Assembly: GCF_020085105.1 (NCBI RefSeq)
Contig: NC_058055.1
Coordinates: 22,053,822-22,117,821, forward strand
From: Siniperca chuatsi
Taxonomy: Eukaryota > Chordata > Actinopteri > Centrarchiformes > Sinipercidae
Reading direction: 5' to 3'
DNA length: 64,000 bases
Part shown: piece by piece, positions 1 through 14,995 of the stretch
Numbering within the stretch: position 1 is the stretch's first letter
Layout: each line of letters starts with the position of its first letter
Translations under genes and position numbers: made by a program
The notes under the pieces: generated by a model
The model's database searches: none
Seen by the model: the letters and a program-made list of their open reading frames with translations, nothing else
What the model was told of the DNA's origin: nothing

Positions 1-3000
1 GGAAGACCAGGGCTTCCTGGACTCCCTGAGAGATCTCATTGCTGACTCAAATCCCATGGTAGGTGTCCATTCTTTTCAACCTGAGCTTTATTTTCCTAGG
101 TTTTGATTTCACGCCAAGACAGTCATGGAAACAGAGTTTGACTAACATTTTGGCATGTATATCTGTTGTCCACTCTTCAACACAACCCACTAGAATAAAG
201 TTCAAACAGTTGAACTGGGGGATTTCTGGGATTAGGTGGTGCTTATGTGAGGCTCGCATGCATTTTAGTGTCAGTTGTTTGCCACGACCCTCTGCTGCTT
301 CCAAGCAGAATTTACATGCAACAGAGGCAGGGTTAGCAGAGGTGGTAAAATGTATGTATACAGTACTTTACAATATATACTGTATATCACTTGCTGGGCA
401 CATGTTTTATCCAATACAGTCTGCACCGAGTTTCAGTTAGAATAAACATTAATTATTATTTTAACATTAGTAGATCTTGTTTTCCTCAAATATCCCCTCC
501 TGCATATATGACTGATTGAGCCATTTGTCTGTATTTTTTCCAACTTGTAAAAATTCAGAAGCTTTTTATTCCCACATTGCGATGTGCTGCTCTGCTTAAT
601 TAATGCAAAGCGAACGTACAATGTGATTGATCCATCAGTCACTGTCACCAGCTGAGCTGAATCAGACAGATCATGGCATATCGTGTTTCGTGATCAATTT
701 AGTTACCATCTGACAGCATAAAGTGTAGCTTCACTCTTTAAATACATGGCCTTTACTGTGTAATGTAGTGCCTCTACTCTTTTTGCCTGAAGATTATTGT
801 TATATTTAATAGAAGTTAAAAAGTTTAGTTTTTACAGTAAATAGTATATATACTGTAGTTATTGGATATATCATTTAAAGATATAATTTGATATCATTTA
901 GCCAATTGCATCATTTTAAAATTGTGACGCGAGTATACAGTGATAAAAAATTATAGCAAATCTGCCCACTTTGCTACTCTATAGCTGCATTAATTGTTAG
1001 GCAAACTCAAACCCTTAAAGATGTGTTGATATCCTGTGAAGTTGATGAAATCCAAATAGCAATAGTTACAGAGTTACTCTTTAAAGTTCTCATCACAGAA
1101 CACCTCCGTTCTTTAGGTTGTGGCCAATGCAGTTGCTGCCCTGTCTGAGATCAGCGAGTCTCACCCCAACAGCAACCTGCTGGACCTCAATCCCCAGAAC
1201 ATCAACAAGCTGCTGACTGCCCTCAACGAGTGCACAGAGTGGGGACAGATCTTCATCCTGGACTGCTTGTCCAACTACAACCCCAAGGATGAGCGCGAGG
1301 CCCAAAGGTAGCAATCACTCAGATTAAAGTATGGGATGTAAGCTTTTGCCGATTGACCATCATATCGACTATTGGTTATTGAAGAGACCATTGGCAATTT
1401 TCTGACAATTTTATTGTATTTTATTTACTCTTTTGAGTGGTTGAGGAAAATGTATTTATGAATACAACTTAAAAAGCATGATCTGTCTGCTGTGGACTGT
1501 GGTTATCCTTTAGTAACTTCCTAAATATGTGTTTAATTTAGAACTATATATATAATATAAAAACATATAACATCTAACATCCTCCTGCACCAGCTGTTTC
1601 TCTGTCTGCCCTGTCTGCTCTCTACTCCTACAAAGAGACAGCTAACTAGGCTGTTATGTTAATTAGCAGAAGCCACTCTGCTTATTGATTTATTTTAGAT
1701 TAATTAATCAGTGGAGACAGGAGTGCTATATGCGACGTTTTTTTTTTCTTCCTCCTAACAAAAGCTTCACTCTGTTAGGGAAGTTAACGTTATGGAAAAG
1801 CTCAATTTCTGATGGTGCTGTAGATAACGCTAAGATGTAATTATTGTAATTATTATTGTTATTTTATGTAATTAATTTTTGTTGTACTTCTTGTTTCAGT
1901 GAAACTAGTTATGATTAAAGGGCCAAATTGAAAAAATATATTTTGTCACTTACCTCTAGTGGTATAGTGTCTAGCCTTGCAGGTAGTTTACTACTACTCT
2001 TTCTATTGAAGAAAGACTCCCCAAAATTGTTGACAGCCAGGTCTGTGGATAATCCAGAGTAACAGTGACACTGTTTCTGGAAAGAGATAAATTAAAGTTA
2101 AAATTTTCAAATGTCATTTTTCAATGCTGTGAGCACCACAAAAACACCTCCATTGTATTGGGTTGGAGGCAGAAATCTCAGAGGCAGGACAAACAAAACC
2201 AAAGCTGTCTGCATGGAGAGATACCACTAGAGGGAGGTGAAAAAATATAAGTTTCATTTATTTATTAAATTTTTTAGGCATTTTATGACTTTATTAGATA
2301 ACACCAGTAGAGAGATGACAGGAAATGAGGCAGAGAGAGTTGCAACAAAAGTTCCCAGCCAGACTCGAACCAGGGACGTTGTGGTTCATGGTTAGTGCCT
2401 TAACCCTAAACCACGAGGGCGCCACAAAAATAAAAAAATATGCATATTAAGTAGTATTAAGCAATCACTACCTCACTCTTCCTTCTTTAAATTATGAAAC
2501 TCACACTTCATTCAGATTAATGTTACCCTCTATTCCCTTACTGACTCTCATCGTTCCCTCCTTAACTTTCAAAGCATCTGCGAGCGTGTCACTCCCCGGC
2601 TGTCTCATGCCAACTCAGCCGTGGTGCTGTCAGCTGTCAAGGTGCTGATGAAGTTCTTGGAGCTGCTGCCCAAGGACTCCGACTACTACAACACCTTGCT
2701 GAAGAAGTTATCCCCACCACTGGTCACCTTACTCTCTGGAGAGCCTGAGGTCCAGTATGTGGCTCTGAGGAACATCAACCTCATTGTCCAGAAAAGGTGT
2801 GTGATCACAACACAGAAGCTGGGTTGTATTTTTTGCTGCAGTGAACTTCATATTGCTACTATTTATGATATACTGTGTTGGCCTGAATATAAGGTGACAC
2901 CCCTTTTGCAATACCTTTATTTGAATTAAGACTAAGTATATTTGAACAAAATAATGTAGGCATATATACCATACCATATATACCACATTATTTTAAACAT

Positions 3001-6000
3001 TATGTGTGAATTAAATTACAGTAAGTAAATAACCAACAAAAATAAACTAATCACATTTGAAACTGTTATTTACAAGTAAATAAATTACAATAAACAAGAC
3101 TTAGTACTATTGGTGAATGTTACCATCTCAAAAAAATCATCATTAACCAGTGGATTCAGCTTTTGGGGGATTTCCTGAGCATACAGCTGAATAACAGCTC
3201 TGCTAATCGGCATTCCTTTATTATTTATTTTTGTCAAATATTCAATCACACCCAAATTCCTCTGACTTGTTTCTTTTGGATCATGTCTTCCCACAGTCTT
3301 ATGTGTAATGTGTTGCTTTTGTGCAGGCCTGAGATCCTGAAGCAGGAGATCAAGGTGTTCTTTGTCAAGTACAATGACCCCATCTATGTGAAACTGGAGA
3401 AGCTGGACATCATGATCCGCTTGGCCTCTCAGGCCAACATTGCTCAGGTACCTTATATGAAACACAAGTACATGGGAACGTTGTTTGGAGGATAATTTTG
3501 CTACATAGGGGTTTGCTGTCTTTTACAAATTATGGTTTATAGCAACAAATATTCTTTCTAGGTATATGCCTAGAGGGTGTATTTTTCATGTCTACATGAT
3601 TGGAGGGAGTGAAATATATTGAGTTTCAGAATTGTATTTGGCCTTTCAGGGCTCAAAAGAACCAATATGTGGGTTTTCAGCATTGTGTATATATACCTAC
3701 ATATACTGGATATTAATAGATTCACTTTTTATTGTTCAAATCATGCTGTCCATTGTTAATAGAAGGTTGAGCTAAAATGTTTTTAATAAAGACATTTAAC
3801 TGAAACTAATAAACAACTTAAAACAGTTAAATATATGTGTCTGGTGTTGTATTGTGCACACATACAGTATATTTCACTGCTGTTCTGTCACTTTCAGGTG
3901 CTGGCTGAACTGAAGGAATATGCCACTGAGGTGGATGTTGACTTTGTGCGCAAGGCTGTACGAGCCATCGGACGCTGTGCCATCAAAGTGGAAGTAAGAA
4001 ATGCTCTCATCGCTGATCTCTACACTGAAGTCTTCTCATGTGCATCGCAGCACAAGAATCTTAATTCACTTCAGCTATGGATTGAAGCTTCAACTTTTTG
4101 AATCCACTTTAATTGCATGCAACATAAATCTGACTGCATCTGTTCAGTAATTTAGTTTATTAATATTCATTCTCCCACCTCGCTCCAATTTGGTGTAATA
4201 CAAATTCTTCTGTATGTAGCAATACTTCGTGCCACTGCAAACAAATTGAAGTGATAAGTTGTGTTATGAGTTATTATGACCTATCACCGCCAAGTAATGG
4301 TGACATGGTCCTTCTGTCTTGTTCCTGTCCAGCAATCAGCTGAGCGCTGTGTCAGCACCCTGCTGGACCTGATCCAGACCAAGGTCAACTACGTGGTTCA
4401 GGAGGCTATTGTGGTCATCAGGGACATCTTCCGCAAGTACCCCAACAAGTATGTTTCCCACTTAACCCCTGAGAACTGCTCAACAAATAATAAAATTTCC
4501 TTCTGACTACTGAGATACTGGTGTTCTTCAGGTATGAAAGCATCATTGCCACACTGTGTGAGAATCTGGACTCTCTGGATGAGCCTGATGCTCGTGCTGC
4601 CATGATCTGGATTGTTGGCGAGTACGCCGAGAGGATCGACAACGCTGACGAGTTGCTTGAGAGCTTCCTCGAGGGTTTCCATGATGAGAGCACCCAGGTG
4701 GGTTCATCAAAAAAAGCATGTGGCAGGTTTTTCACTGGCAATTAACTGAGGTCCACTTGAACTGTGTACATACAGAATCTTAAACAGTTATTGACATCAA
4801 GTTCAGCAAATACACAGATTGTGAGATGCAAAAAGAGGGTCGTTACTCTGTTTTGGAAACTCCACAGCTGTCCTGAAAGGCTCATTTTGTAGTAGAGGTG
4901 AATGTTTTATGTTTTAATAGAAATGATATTGGAGAGTAATTCAGCCCAGTTGAGTTTATCCAATATAATACATCCATCCTCCAGGACCGTCCTAGTGTTG
5001 TATTGAAAGGTAAATTACTGTTTATTCAACTAGGGTCTTTCAAAGATATGGACATTGTTTCTATCAGTTATGATAACCTTGTTCTCGTCAAGCTAATTGC
5101 TGAGATCTGGGAACACGACATTGCTAAAAATATATCTGATGAGGCAAGAAACACAAGCAGTCAGACATTCAGATAGGTTGTAATAAAAGACAACAGTTTA
5201 GCCAGATTATTATTATTATTATTATTATAAAATACAAAATATATGAATAATACTAATAATCCCTCATTATACAGGATAACTGCATAAAACTATAGGAAGT
5301 ACGGTAGGTCAGAGTTGAACAAGGAAGTTGGTCTGTAAACTGGCTTTTTTAAAAATCATGCCCTATTAAACAGCCAGAATGCAAATAGTACCAGTGACTT
5401 GAACCATTTCTCTCCTTGTGGAGTACACAGTAGAGCAGTTGTTTTCCTGAATGCATTGTAGATGTTTCTGTAATCCATGTTATCAGCTGTTTCCATGTGG
5501 ATCCAACAAGGCGTTCATGGCAACTGTGACAGTGTGGACATCATCACACATCGCCCTGTTTGGCTATTTCCATACTTTGCTTGTTTCCACCTCCCACAGC
5601 GAGGATGAGAAATGGACTTTGGGAGGCATCGTACACTGAAAATATAATAATATAACAATGCATGCTTTGATTTACAGGTCCAGCTCACTCTGCTGACTGC
5701 CATTGTCAAGCTGTTCCTTAAGAAGCCATCAGAGACTCAAGAGTTGGTGCAGCAGGTCCTCAGCCTGGCCACTCAGGTGAGTGTTGTCCTTTATTCTGAA
5801 AGAAGAGCAGAGTTATAACAGTTTGATGATTTATTTATTCACTGCTTGATAATGTTGCCTGTTTTTCTTCTCTTACACAGCCCTGTAAATATCTGGGGTT
5901 TGTTTTTGCTCAGCCCATACAGGCATCCTCTGAGAAGCAAAGCTTTCTGTAGCATATCAAAATATTTCTTTCAATTGACCTGTTTATTCCAGTTGGAACC

Positions 6001-6532
6001 CTCTTAGCTACCATCATATTAACAACTAGTCCAACTGTGGTCCTCAAGATCTAATTATATAATTTACAGCACGTATTGAACTCTCTGCTCCTCTGCAGGA
6101 CTCTGACAACCCTGACCTGCGTGACAGGGGCTACATTTATTGGCGCCTGTTGTCCACTGACCCTGTGACGGCCAAGGAAGTGGTGTTGTCAGAAAAGCCC
6201 TTGATCTCAGAGGAGACAGACCTGATTGAGCCCACCCTCCTGGACGAGCTCATCTGCCACATTGGTTCCCTGGCTTCTGTCTATCACAAACCCCCCAGTG
6301 CCTTTGTCGAGGGCAGCCACGGAATCCACCGGAAACACCTTCCTGTGCAGCACAGCAGGTCAGACACAAACACTGTGCACATTGTGGCGGACCCACATTT
6401 GTACTTTTCTACTGGCATTTGTGTTCCCTTTGATTATACTCGCATGGCTCTGGCCGCCTTTGGCCACCTTGCCATGTGCTGTCTTTGTGAAACATTCAAC
6501 ATGTATTTGTTTAAAGGATTTTAAAGTTTTAA

Positions 6533-6586
<54 letters not shown>

Positions 6587-9500
6587 GGAATGACCATCAG
6601 AGATTTTGCCATAAGGTAAGTGTCCCTTTAATATCTCTGGTTGTATTGTGGGGAAAGTTGGAAAAGATTGGATTTTTATATGAATTTTGTAATTCCAGAA
6701 AATATACTTTATCACAATATATAATGATACTGACATGAATTACTTAAGTTGTGATTGCAGATGTAATCTATATTGTCCACTCTTTCTAAGCAATATGCGT
6801 AAGCTAAGGGTTGTGTTAAAACCAGCCAACACATTACATGGTGGGTAGTTGTTGGCACTATATCAGCACTGTATCTGCTGTCGAATTAAAAATGTCTTCT
6901 TCCCATATAAAATGTTCACATTGTCCTCAATAACAACTTAAAGGAATTTTTGCTATGTCATCAGCTTTCTCATTATTCATGAACACGATCATGCAGATCT
7001 CTTACTAAAGTAATATATGTCATGCATGTGACACACAAGAAGGCAACATGTAAGACAAAAGTGCTGCATACAATATATGTAGACCAGTCTATATTTCACA
7101 GCGCATTTTATGCTCCAGCAATTGTTCTGGAGAACAGGACATTACCCAACACCCTGAAGTTATTACCCCATATCTCGCTGATATTCAACAGGGAAGAAAT
7201 ATCCTTTGTGAAAGGAAGATCCAGTGCTGCTCATTGACAGGAAATCGTGGATGGAAGGTTTCACTGTGTCAGCAAATGTTCAGTCTGACTGAAATAAGTT
7301 TGTCTAGTCTTAATAAGTAACTTCTGTTCACAGCAAATATACCTTTTGATAATTTAAAATCATAACTGACATTTATCCCTCTATCCCTGTTTCCAGTTTA
7401 GTTGGTTTAGTTTCAGCACAACAATGTAGCACAAGGTGACAAAATGTCCCAAACAAGATAAAATTAACCGACTGTGCTGTTATATGTGATTTCATTTTGA
7501 AGGCAGAAAGTTTGAATTTGAGTTTTGAGTTTCTGCACATTTCTGTTGGCAATGGACTTTTTAAGATACTTGTCCCTTACCAGTACTACTGTTTTCTACT
7601 GTGACAGCATTGATACAGGTGAGAGTCCAGTGAGCAGTGGGCCAGCAGCTGCCATGGACCAGCCCCATGTGATCCCCAGCCAGGGTGACCTGCTGGGTGA
7701 CCTGCTGAACCTGGATCTGGGCCCTCCAGTCAATGTGCCCCAGGTCTCCTCCATGCAGATGGGTGCAGTGGACCTTCTGGGAGGAGGCCTGGACAGTTTG
7801 GTGAGCTTGAACACACACACAGCCACACACATTAATTTTGCTATAGAGTGGAAGCATTGGCTAAACTTGGCTGAAGACCCAATCAGCTTACTGTGCTTCC
7901 TTGTTTTCGTATCAATGGGACTGCTTATCTTGAATAATAGTTTGGCGTGGCGAGTCCAAAGGACAATAAGTTTATTACAGCAGCTAACTAACAACTAAAG
8001 ATTTAAATCCCCCACTAGAAACCAATGGGTTTGGGGATGAGTTTCACAGACAGAGAGAGTTAGAAAAGTAATGAGACACATTATGGGATTTGTTGAAAAT
8101 ATTTTTTCTGTACTATACTGAACATAGTTTATCGATTCTGAACATAGTTTATTGGTCCTGATTAATGTGAGGCCGTTTTGTGGTCATCACAAGCTAATAA
8201 GATTGTGTGATAGTGTGGTGCTGACTCATAGGCAGCCATCAAATGAAGGAGGAGAGAGCCTATGCTTGCGTGTACTCTGCTCCTTCCTCTGATTCTTACT
8301 GTTCAACATAAAAACAACCCACCGACTCTTGGAGCATGAAAGCAAAGATCATTTAAGACTTTTATCTTAAAACAGCTTGTAATTTAAACTGCTAATATAT
8401 ATCACTAAAAATATTTTTGAAATGTTTTAAAATCCTGAATAAATGTGGTACATTAACATATTAATAAACACAAGTATTTTTCCAACATAGAGCTACATTA
8501 AGCCTTGCTGTAGTCTTCATCTGTTAATGGTCACTTTTCCACTTCTCCAAGCTGCTGGAATAACTGGACTAATTGATAATCTCCTTGCAGATTTTATTGC
8601 AGTCTTATTTTAATGTCTAACATACTATGCAGAGATGCTATTTTCCCAGAAAGTGAGGGCTCCTCTTGATGGGTTGCGGTTGCTAAGAAAGTCTCTGTCT
8701 CTGTCTTTGTTTGTGTGTTTGGTTTGTCTGTGATGTTTGGATGCTGTCTTTGGGGGCCTCTCTTCTCTCCTGTAGCTGGGGGGAGACCTGGGCGGAGGTG
8801 TTGGGGGAAGTCCAGCAGTAAGTCCAGCCCTTCTGTTTGGCAGTCTGCCTGTCTGCATTCTGCATGCTCTCTGAATTTAACACACCACACTCTCAAACTA
8901 GTTAAAAGTTTTTAAACCTGGCTTCTCTGTCTTCTCATATATTTTCAGTTAGAAGACCACACAGATGTTTTGCATGTTTTAGCCCATTTTCTGGCTAGGA
9001 AAACCCATCCCACAATTTTCACTTGCACTCATCTTTGTCTGGATAGGCCATGTATGAACATGCTTTAGAAAGAAATAATTTCAAGCAGGCTATACAATAG
9101 GTGATTGACAGTTCTCTCCTTCACTCAGACTCAATATGAACCTTTTTTTACACCTGAATGAAGAAGCTGCTGTTTCAGAAGTATTTTTCCCCACTCTGAC
9201 TTCCCATTTTATTTTTTTTCTTTAAATGATATCCTCAATATTACTTACAGGTGTCTCCTGGATAATGTAACAATCCTGTACAACAGGTTTACGTTGTGGC
9301 TACCAGTTTTAATTATTTCAACTCTGTTTCCTGCGAAATCATGTTTTTCCGTCAGTTTGGCATTGCTGATGGCTCTAAAGACTTCATTACCCATGAGCCT
9401 CGGTTATAGTTGCTATGTATAAAGGGCTAGTGAGAAGGGGCTGAATCGATTCTGGATCCTGTGTTTCAGGACTTCGATTTTGTTGCAGAACCTGAACTTC

Positions 9501-12500
9501 AAAGATGTTTTTCCAGCAGTGTAACTGTTTACTACTTTTCATGTATAGTTACGTTGTCAACTCTAGACTCAACTAGAAAGTTGTCAACATGTAACTTGAC
9601 GACTTTCTAAAGTGTACCGTAGTAGATTTTTTCCCGTTCTATTTGGTTACATTATTTGCTTGAAAATTGCTTGAGTTAAATAATTATTCACAGAGAACTT
9701 CACATCAGCTTTTAATGTTGTTTGCTGGTCTGAAAAGGCTGCATTCATAACCTTCAAAAATCGAAAACAAAATCGTATGATCATTATAGCTTTGTAATAA
9801 ATGGGCGAAAACACACAAAACAAAAGGTATGGTCCTTTTGAAATTCATGTCACATTTGAGCTTGTTCACACTGTCTCTGTCATAAGGGCTTTGGATAATC
9901 ACATAATCTTGCCATAGTTGAAATGTTGTTTTTCCTCATAATCACTGAAGAGTTGTATTAGTTTTTTCTTCTTTTGGCATGACTTCAGATTCTCTGTGTG
10001 ACTCTCTTTGTAGGTTTATAGCTAATTGTCAAGTTGCCAGTGATGCTTACTAAAATTACGGTTACTTGTTGTGAATGCTTTAGGTGGGACAGAACTTCAT
10101 CCCCTCATCTGTCCCCAGTACTTTTGCTCCGTCACCTACACCAGCACCTCCAGCTGTCAGCAGTGGCCTTAACGACTTGTTTGAGCTTTCCACAGGCATG
10201 GCCATCACAACTGGGGGCTACGTAGCCCCAAAAGCAGTGAGTTTACACAACTTCCGTCTCAGCAACTAGGCTGTAAAGGTAGTAGTATACTGAGAAATTA
10301 AGCTCGGCTTAAACAGAAAGCTTTGTGTTGTTTACAGGAAAATGAAAGTGGTATGTAGGGAATTAGTCACACCAGAAAAATTCAAAGAGCTGCATGAATG
10401 TTTCAGAAATCTTTAAAGGAAAATCCTGGCATATAGATCCCTATGCAGTTAGCCATAATGACTATTCCAGGGGGCTGCTTTCTGTGTTTTCTTTGAGTCA
10501 GACTCAGGGACAAGAGTTTAATTAGACAAGAGATTAATGTGAAAATCAGGTTTATTTGGAAAGCTCTAGAAGGCTTGCGCAGCTTGCCCCAATATATGTA
10601 GTTTTGCGCGAGTCCTTTTTTCCCCCGAATCTCTACAACAGAGATGGCGAGTGCAAAGTTAGAATGACCCATAAAGTTACAATGGCCACATTTATGGGAA
10701 ATATACGCCAGGTTGAAATAAACCTGAATTTTTCCTTAAACAGGCTGAGCAACATTGGGCTCTGATTACAAGAGTTTTAAAACGCTAAAACAATATTGAA
10801 ACTGGGTTGCCTCGGACACATGAAAAGAAAGTTCAGATTTATTTTTTTTTTTTAATGGCAACCTACAATATTCAAAAGTAACATTGCATCACACACTACA
10901 CTACTCTCTTACCTCTGTCTTTGCAATCTGTTCGAAAGGGTCCACTCCATGTAAACCTCTATGTTGCACTTATTTGCTTGGCCATCACAGTATGTAGTAG
11001 GATGACGTTGCATTGCATTGTAGCACAAGTTTAGCCACGTTTTACTATATCATTTTTATTGCCGGACAAGCGTTTATGTGGTGTCGTTAAAATGAATGAA
11101 GTGGCTGTGTTTGTTTTTTGTCGGTTGGAACTCTTTTATGGAAATGTGTAACCCTTCATGGTCGGGCACTGTACCTACATTGGGGTTAAAAAAAAGTATA
11201 TTAAATATATACCATTCATAGAATTAATTACACTGGTACTTTTTACCAGGTGTGGCTTCCTGCAGTGAAAGCCAAGGGACTGGAGATCTCTGGCACCTTC
11301 TCTCGCCGCCAGGGCCACATGTACATGGACATGACCTTCACCAACAAGGCCCTGCAACACATGACCGACTTCGCTGTCCAGTTCAACAAGAACAGGTCAG
11401 TGAGATGACTCGCAGGAAAAGTTGTGCTCAGCTACAACATAACTACCGTGAAGATGAATCAACATCTCTCTAAAACAGTAGAGTTGTTGTATGTGACTTC
11501 TTTATGTAAGCTAGATGCACCTCATAAATTGGCAACTGAGTGCATATATTGTAACTGAATACAGGTACTGAATGGCACTAATGTTTGATTTTTATTTGTT
11601 TGTTTGTTTCCTACACGTAGTTTTGGGATGATCCCTACCAGTCCTCTCCCCATTCACACTCCGCTGATGCCCAGCCAGAGTATTGAGCTCTCTTTGCCTA
11701 TCAACACCATTGGGCCAGTCATGAAGATGGACCCACTCAATAATCTGCAGGTACAGAAGCACTCACTCACCAGACATTTGAACAGCAGCGCAACACATTT
11801 AAAAGGTACAGACCAACATTTGTTGTTGCGTCCCTCACGAAACTAATAGTCTAATAGGCTAATAGTCGGGGGTATCATTGAGTGTCTGTGGCTGACCATC
11901 ATTTGTACTTTTTGTGTCTCCTGCAGCTTTGAAACTAGCCAGCCAGTCATTCAGCCAATTGAGCATGTTGAATCTTAATTCAATATTAATTAAGCAATTT
12001 CTGTTGTTAAAATGTGTTATGTAATTTATGTTGTCATATGAACTAGTATGACAATAATTTAAACCTCAGCACATCTCAGCCGTACAAAACAAGCATGACG
12101 AGTACAAGAGTTTTGGAACATTGCTTGTTATGGCCAAGTTATCTAATGTCAAACCCACATTCTCTTTTGTTAATTTGTACACAGGTGGCTGTGAAGAACA
12201 GCATCGATGTCTTCTACTTCAGCGTACTCATCCCTCTCAATATATTCTTTGTGGAGGATGGAAAAATGGGTATGATTGTTACTCACAGCTTTATAAAACA
12301 GCATCACATCTCTCCACACCATCACTATCACACCATTACATCAATGGTAAATAATATCTTCCACAATCATTGAAGCAGAAATAAAATATTACTTGGAAAA
12401 TGTTTATTTATATAGTTCTCACACTGAATGTGAAATGGTTTATAAAATACATTTACTGTAGAGTTTAAGACAGAAAGTACTGCTGTGAGATTACAGCTAA

Positions 12501-14960
12501 TTGAAGATTAATTTAAAAGTTTAAAGTCAGGTTTGAGCTGTATCTATGGAAGCAAACACTTGCCAGAAAGATTTGAATCTTAGAAACCGCTGAAAATCGA
12601 ATGATTCATTAGTAAATTTAATTAATACCGAATCCTTAATGTTGCAATTTAAATACCACTGAATTTACAGCACTGAAATATTTTCCTTTGAAAACCTTCT
12701 GTCCTGTTTGAAATTTTAAATAGTCAAGCAATTTCAAAATTCACAAATGTCAAAACATATCCAAATTGGTCAAATTCAACAGGCTCAGGTCCTAAAATTC
12801 AAATCATAAAAAAATTGCGTTGCTCGGGTCAAATTCAGACGCTTAACTTCAAGATATTGAATTGAAACTTGAGCATCTGGTTATACCAAGATTAAACAAT
12901 CAAGCCTAAATAGGATGGATCGGATCTCAGCCTGTTTTAAAACAAGAACATGAACATGATGACTACATACATGATATTCTAAAAGACTGGCCATTATTCC
13001 ATATGTATAAACCATCCAGTAATGTGTAGTGCTTCTCTGTGTGGAAAATAAATTTTGGCTTCCACATCACTAATGTTGATAAGTTTGGTTTTTTTTTTGT
13101 CTGTTTGTTTTGTTTTTTCCTTTTTCAGAGCGACAGGTGTTTCTGGCTACCTGGAAAGACATCCCCAATGAGAATGAGCTACAGTACCAGATAAAGGAGT
13201 GCCACTTAAATGCAGGTAGGCAAATTTGTGAATAAGTTACCCTGAGTTGCGTAGAAATGTTTTCTAATGTCTTGTTCTTTCAAAACAGATTAGAAAATAT
13301 CTCTTGTGGGCAAGTAACTTTGATCTTTATTTTATGTTTATTTTGTATCTCCTCCAAATGATGCCATTGTAGATTCATTGGTTGTTTTTCTTCTATGTCA
13401 AAATGAATTATAACAATATCCATGGGAAATATGATGTGTGGCTAAAAGGATGCCTTCACTGCTCACTTAGTGGTGGTGGAGTGGTGGTTTGCTTCCTGAA
13501 TGCAAGTTAATTTATGTTTAGAGGATATAATATTTCTAACTTTGTCATTGCTGCAGTGCAGCTTTATACAAGCAGAATCATATTTACAACACTTAGTTCT
13601 GGCCTAAGTGCATTTTTTCCAACTGATCTGTCTTCACCTGTTCTGTTCAGGAAACATAACCATCTAATATAAAACCTGACATCAGTGATGATAGGCTAAA
13701 GACAACAGCAGACAACAAAAGGCAATAGAAAGTTTCTTGCTTGCAAAACATTAAATGATTTATTATTTATACGCTTCTGATGCGCATATATAAAAGATGG
13801 ACATCAGAGTGAGTGTACTAAACTTCCAGATGAGCGGGCAACACATTATAAGCTCAGTGCTCTTCCTCAGGCAGCAGTGATAATTATAAATTCAGGAAAC
13901 AAATTGTCATCCTACCCTGCAACAACCAACTCATTGTCCCCTTTTGATCAGCCTCAGCAGTCGTCAGGCCTGATGTTAAAAACATGTAGACTCATTACAG
14001 AACTAGGCTCAGTATCATTTTAAAGACTTCAAAAATGTCATCAGAAATCACATTTGGACTGATAAACTCCCAGCTGTTTTGCTAGGTACAACCCATCCAA
14101 AGACCTTACACTTTTGTCTGTTTTCTTTCTCCACCCACATGCCTCTCTTGGGATACTTCAACATTTCCACTTCCTCTCTACCTGAAGGACTCCTCCAACT
14201 TCTTTCCTTTTAGAAGCTGCCCATAATTGTGCCACTACTATCCTGGCAGCAGGATGGCTAACAACCCAGGGTGGTTGTTATTAGCAGGGCCCAGTATTGT
14301 AGAATACCTTGTCTGAAGGTTGCCAGTGCCAGTTTATTAAAATCCTCATAGAGCTAAATTACCGACAATTCCCTTTTGCCAGTAGTAGAGTTTGCATTAG
14401 CTCATGTGCACATTAGTGTTAGTACCTAAAGTGATTACGGTTCCAGTAGTATTTACAGCCTCTTGTGTGTGTGTTTCATTTGGTTTCTCTTTGTTCAACA
14501 ATAAGACGGTAGCACCAAGTGGTGAGGTGTGTTAATTACGTGTCCTTGATTCTGGTGTTGCAGACACAGTATCAGGGAAGCTGCAGAATAACAACATCTA
14601 CACCATCGCCAAGAGAAATGTAGAAGGCCAGGATATGCTCTACCAGTCCCTCAAGCTAACCAATGGCATCTGGATCTTGGCTGAGCTCCGCATTCAGCCT
14701 GGCAACCCCAACTACACGGTAGAGTATTCAACAATTTTCAATCAGCTTTTACTATTAGGCCTTCAGCTGTGCTTTATGGTTATTTGATGTCCAGTTATTT
14801 CTACATTATCTATTGAAAAAGGGCAGTATGGCTTCATAATATATGCTTCCAAATTCCAGGTGTCATCTACAAGGTTTACTGTAGAACTCTAATGCAGGTC
14901 ATTTGGTTAGAAAGGGATGGAAAATAAGAATTTCAGGGTCTTGAAAAGTTTAGGAATTGA

Positions 14961-14995
<35 letters not shown>

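Noticed and set aside
7525-7607. Extension of the ap2b1 exon upstream through the open frame starting [12 protein letters not shown]
   Set aside because: A CTGTGACAG acceptor at 7606-7607 joins in phase with the exon ending at 6358 and restores the family sequence; the upstream frame is intronic.
10556-10765. 69-codon plus-strand frame within the MITE-like element
   Set aside because: It lies inside a repeat with inverted ends, lacks similarity to any family I know, and has no splice context.
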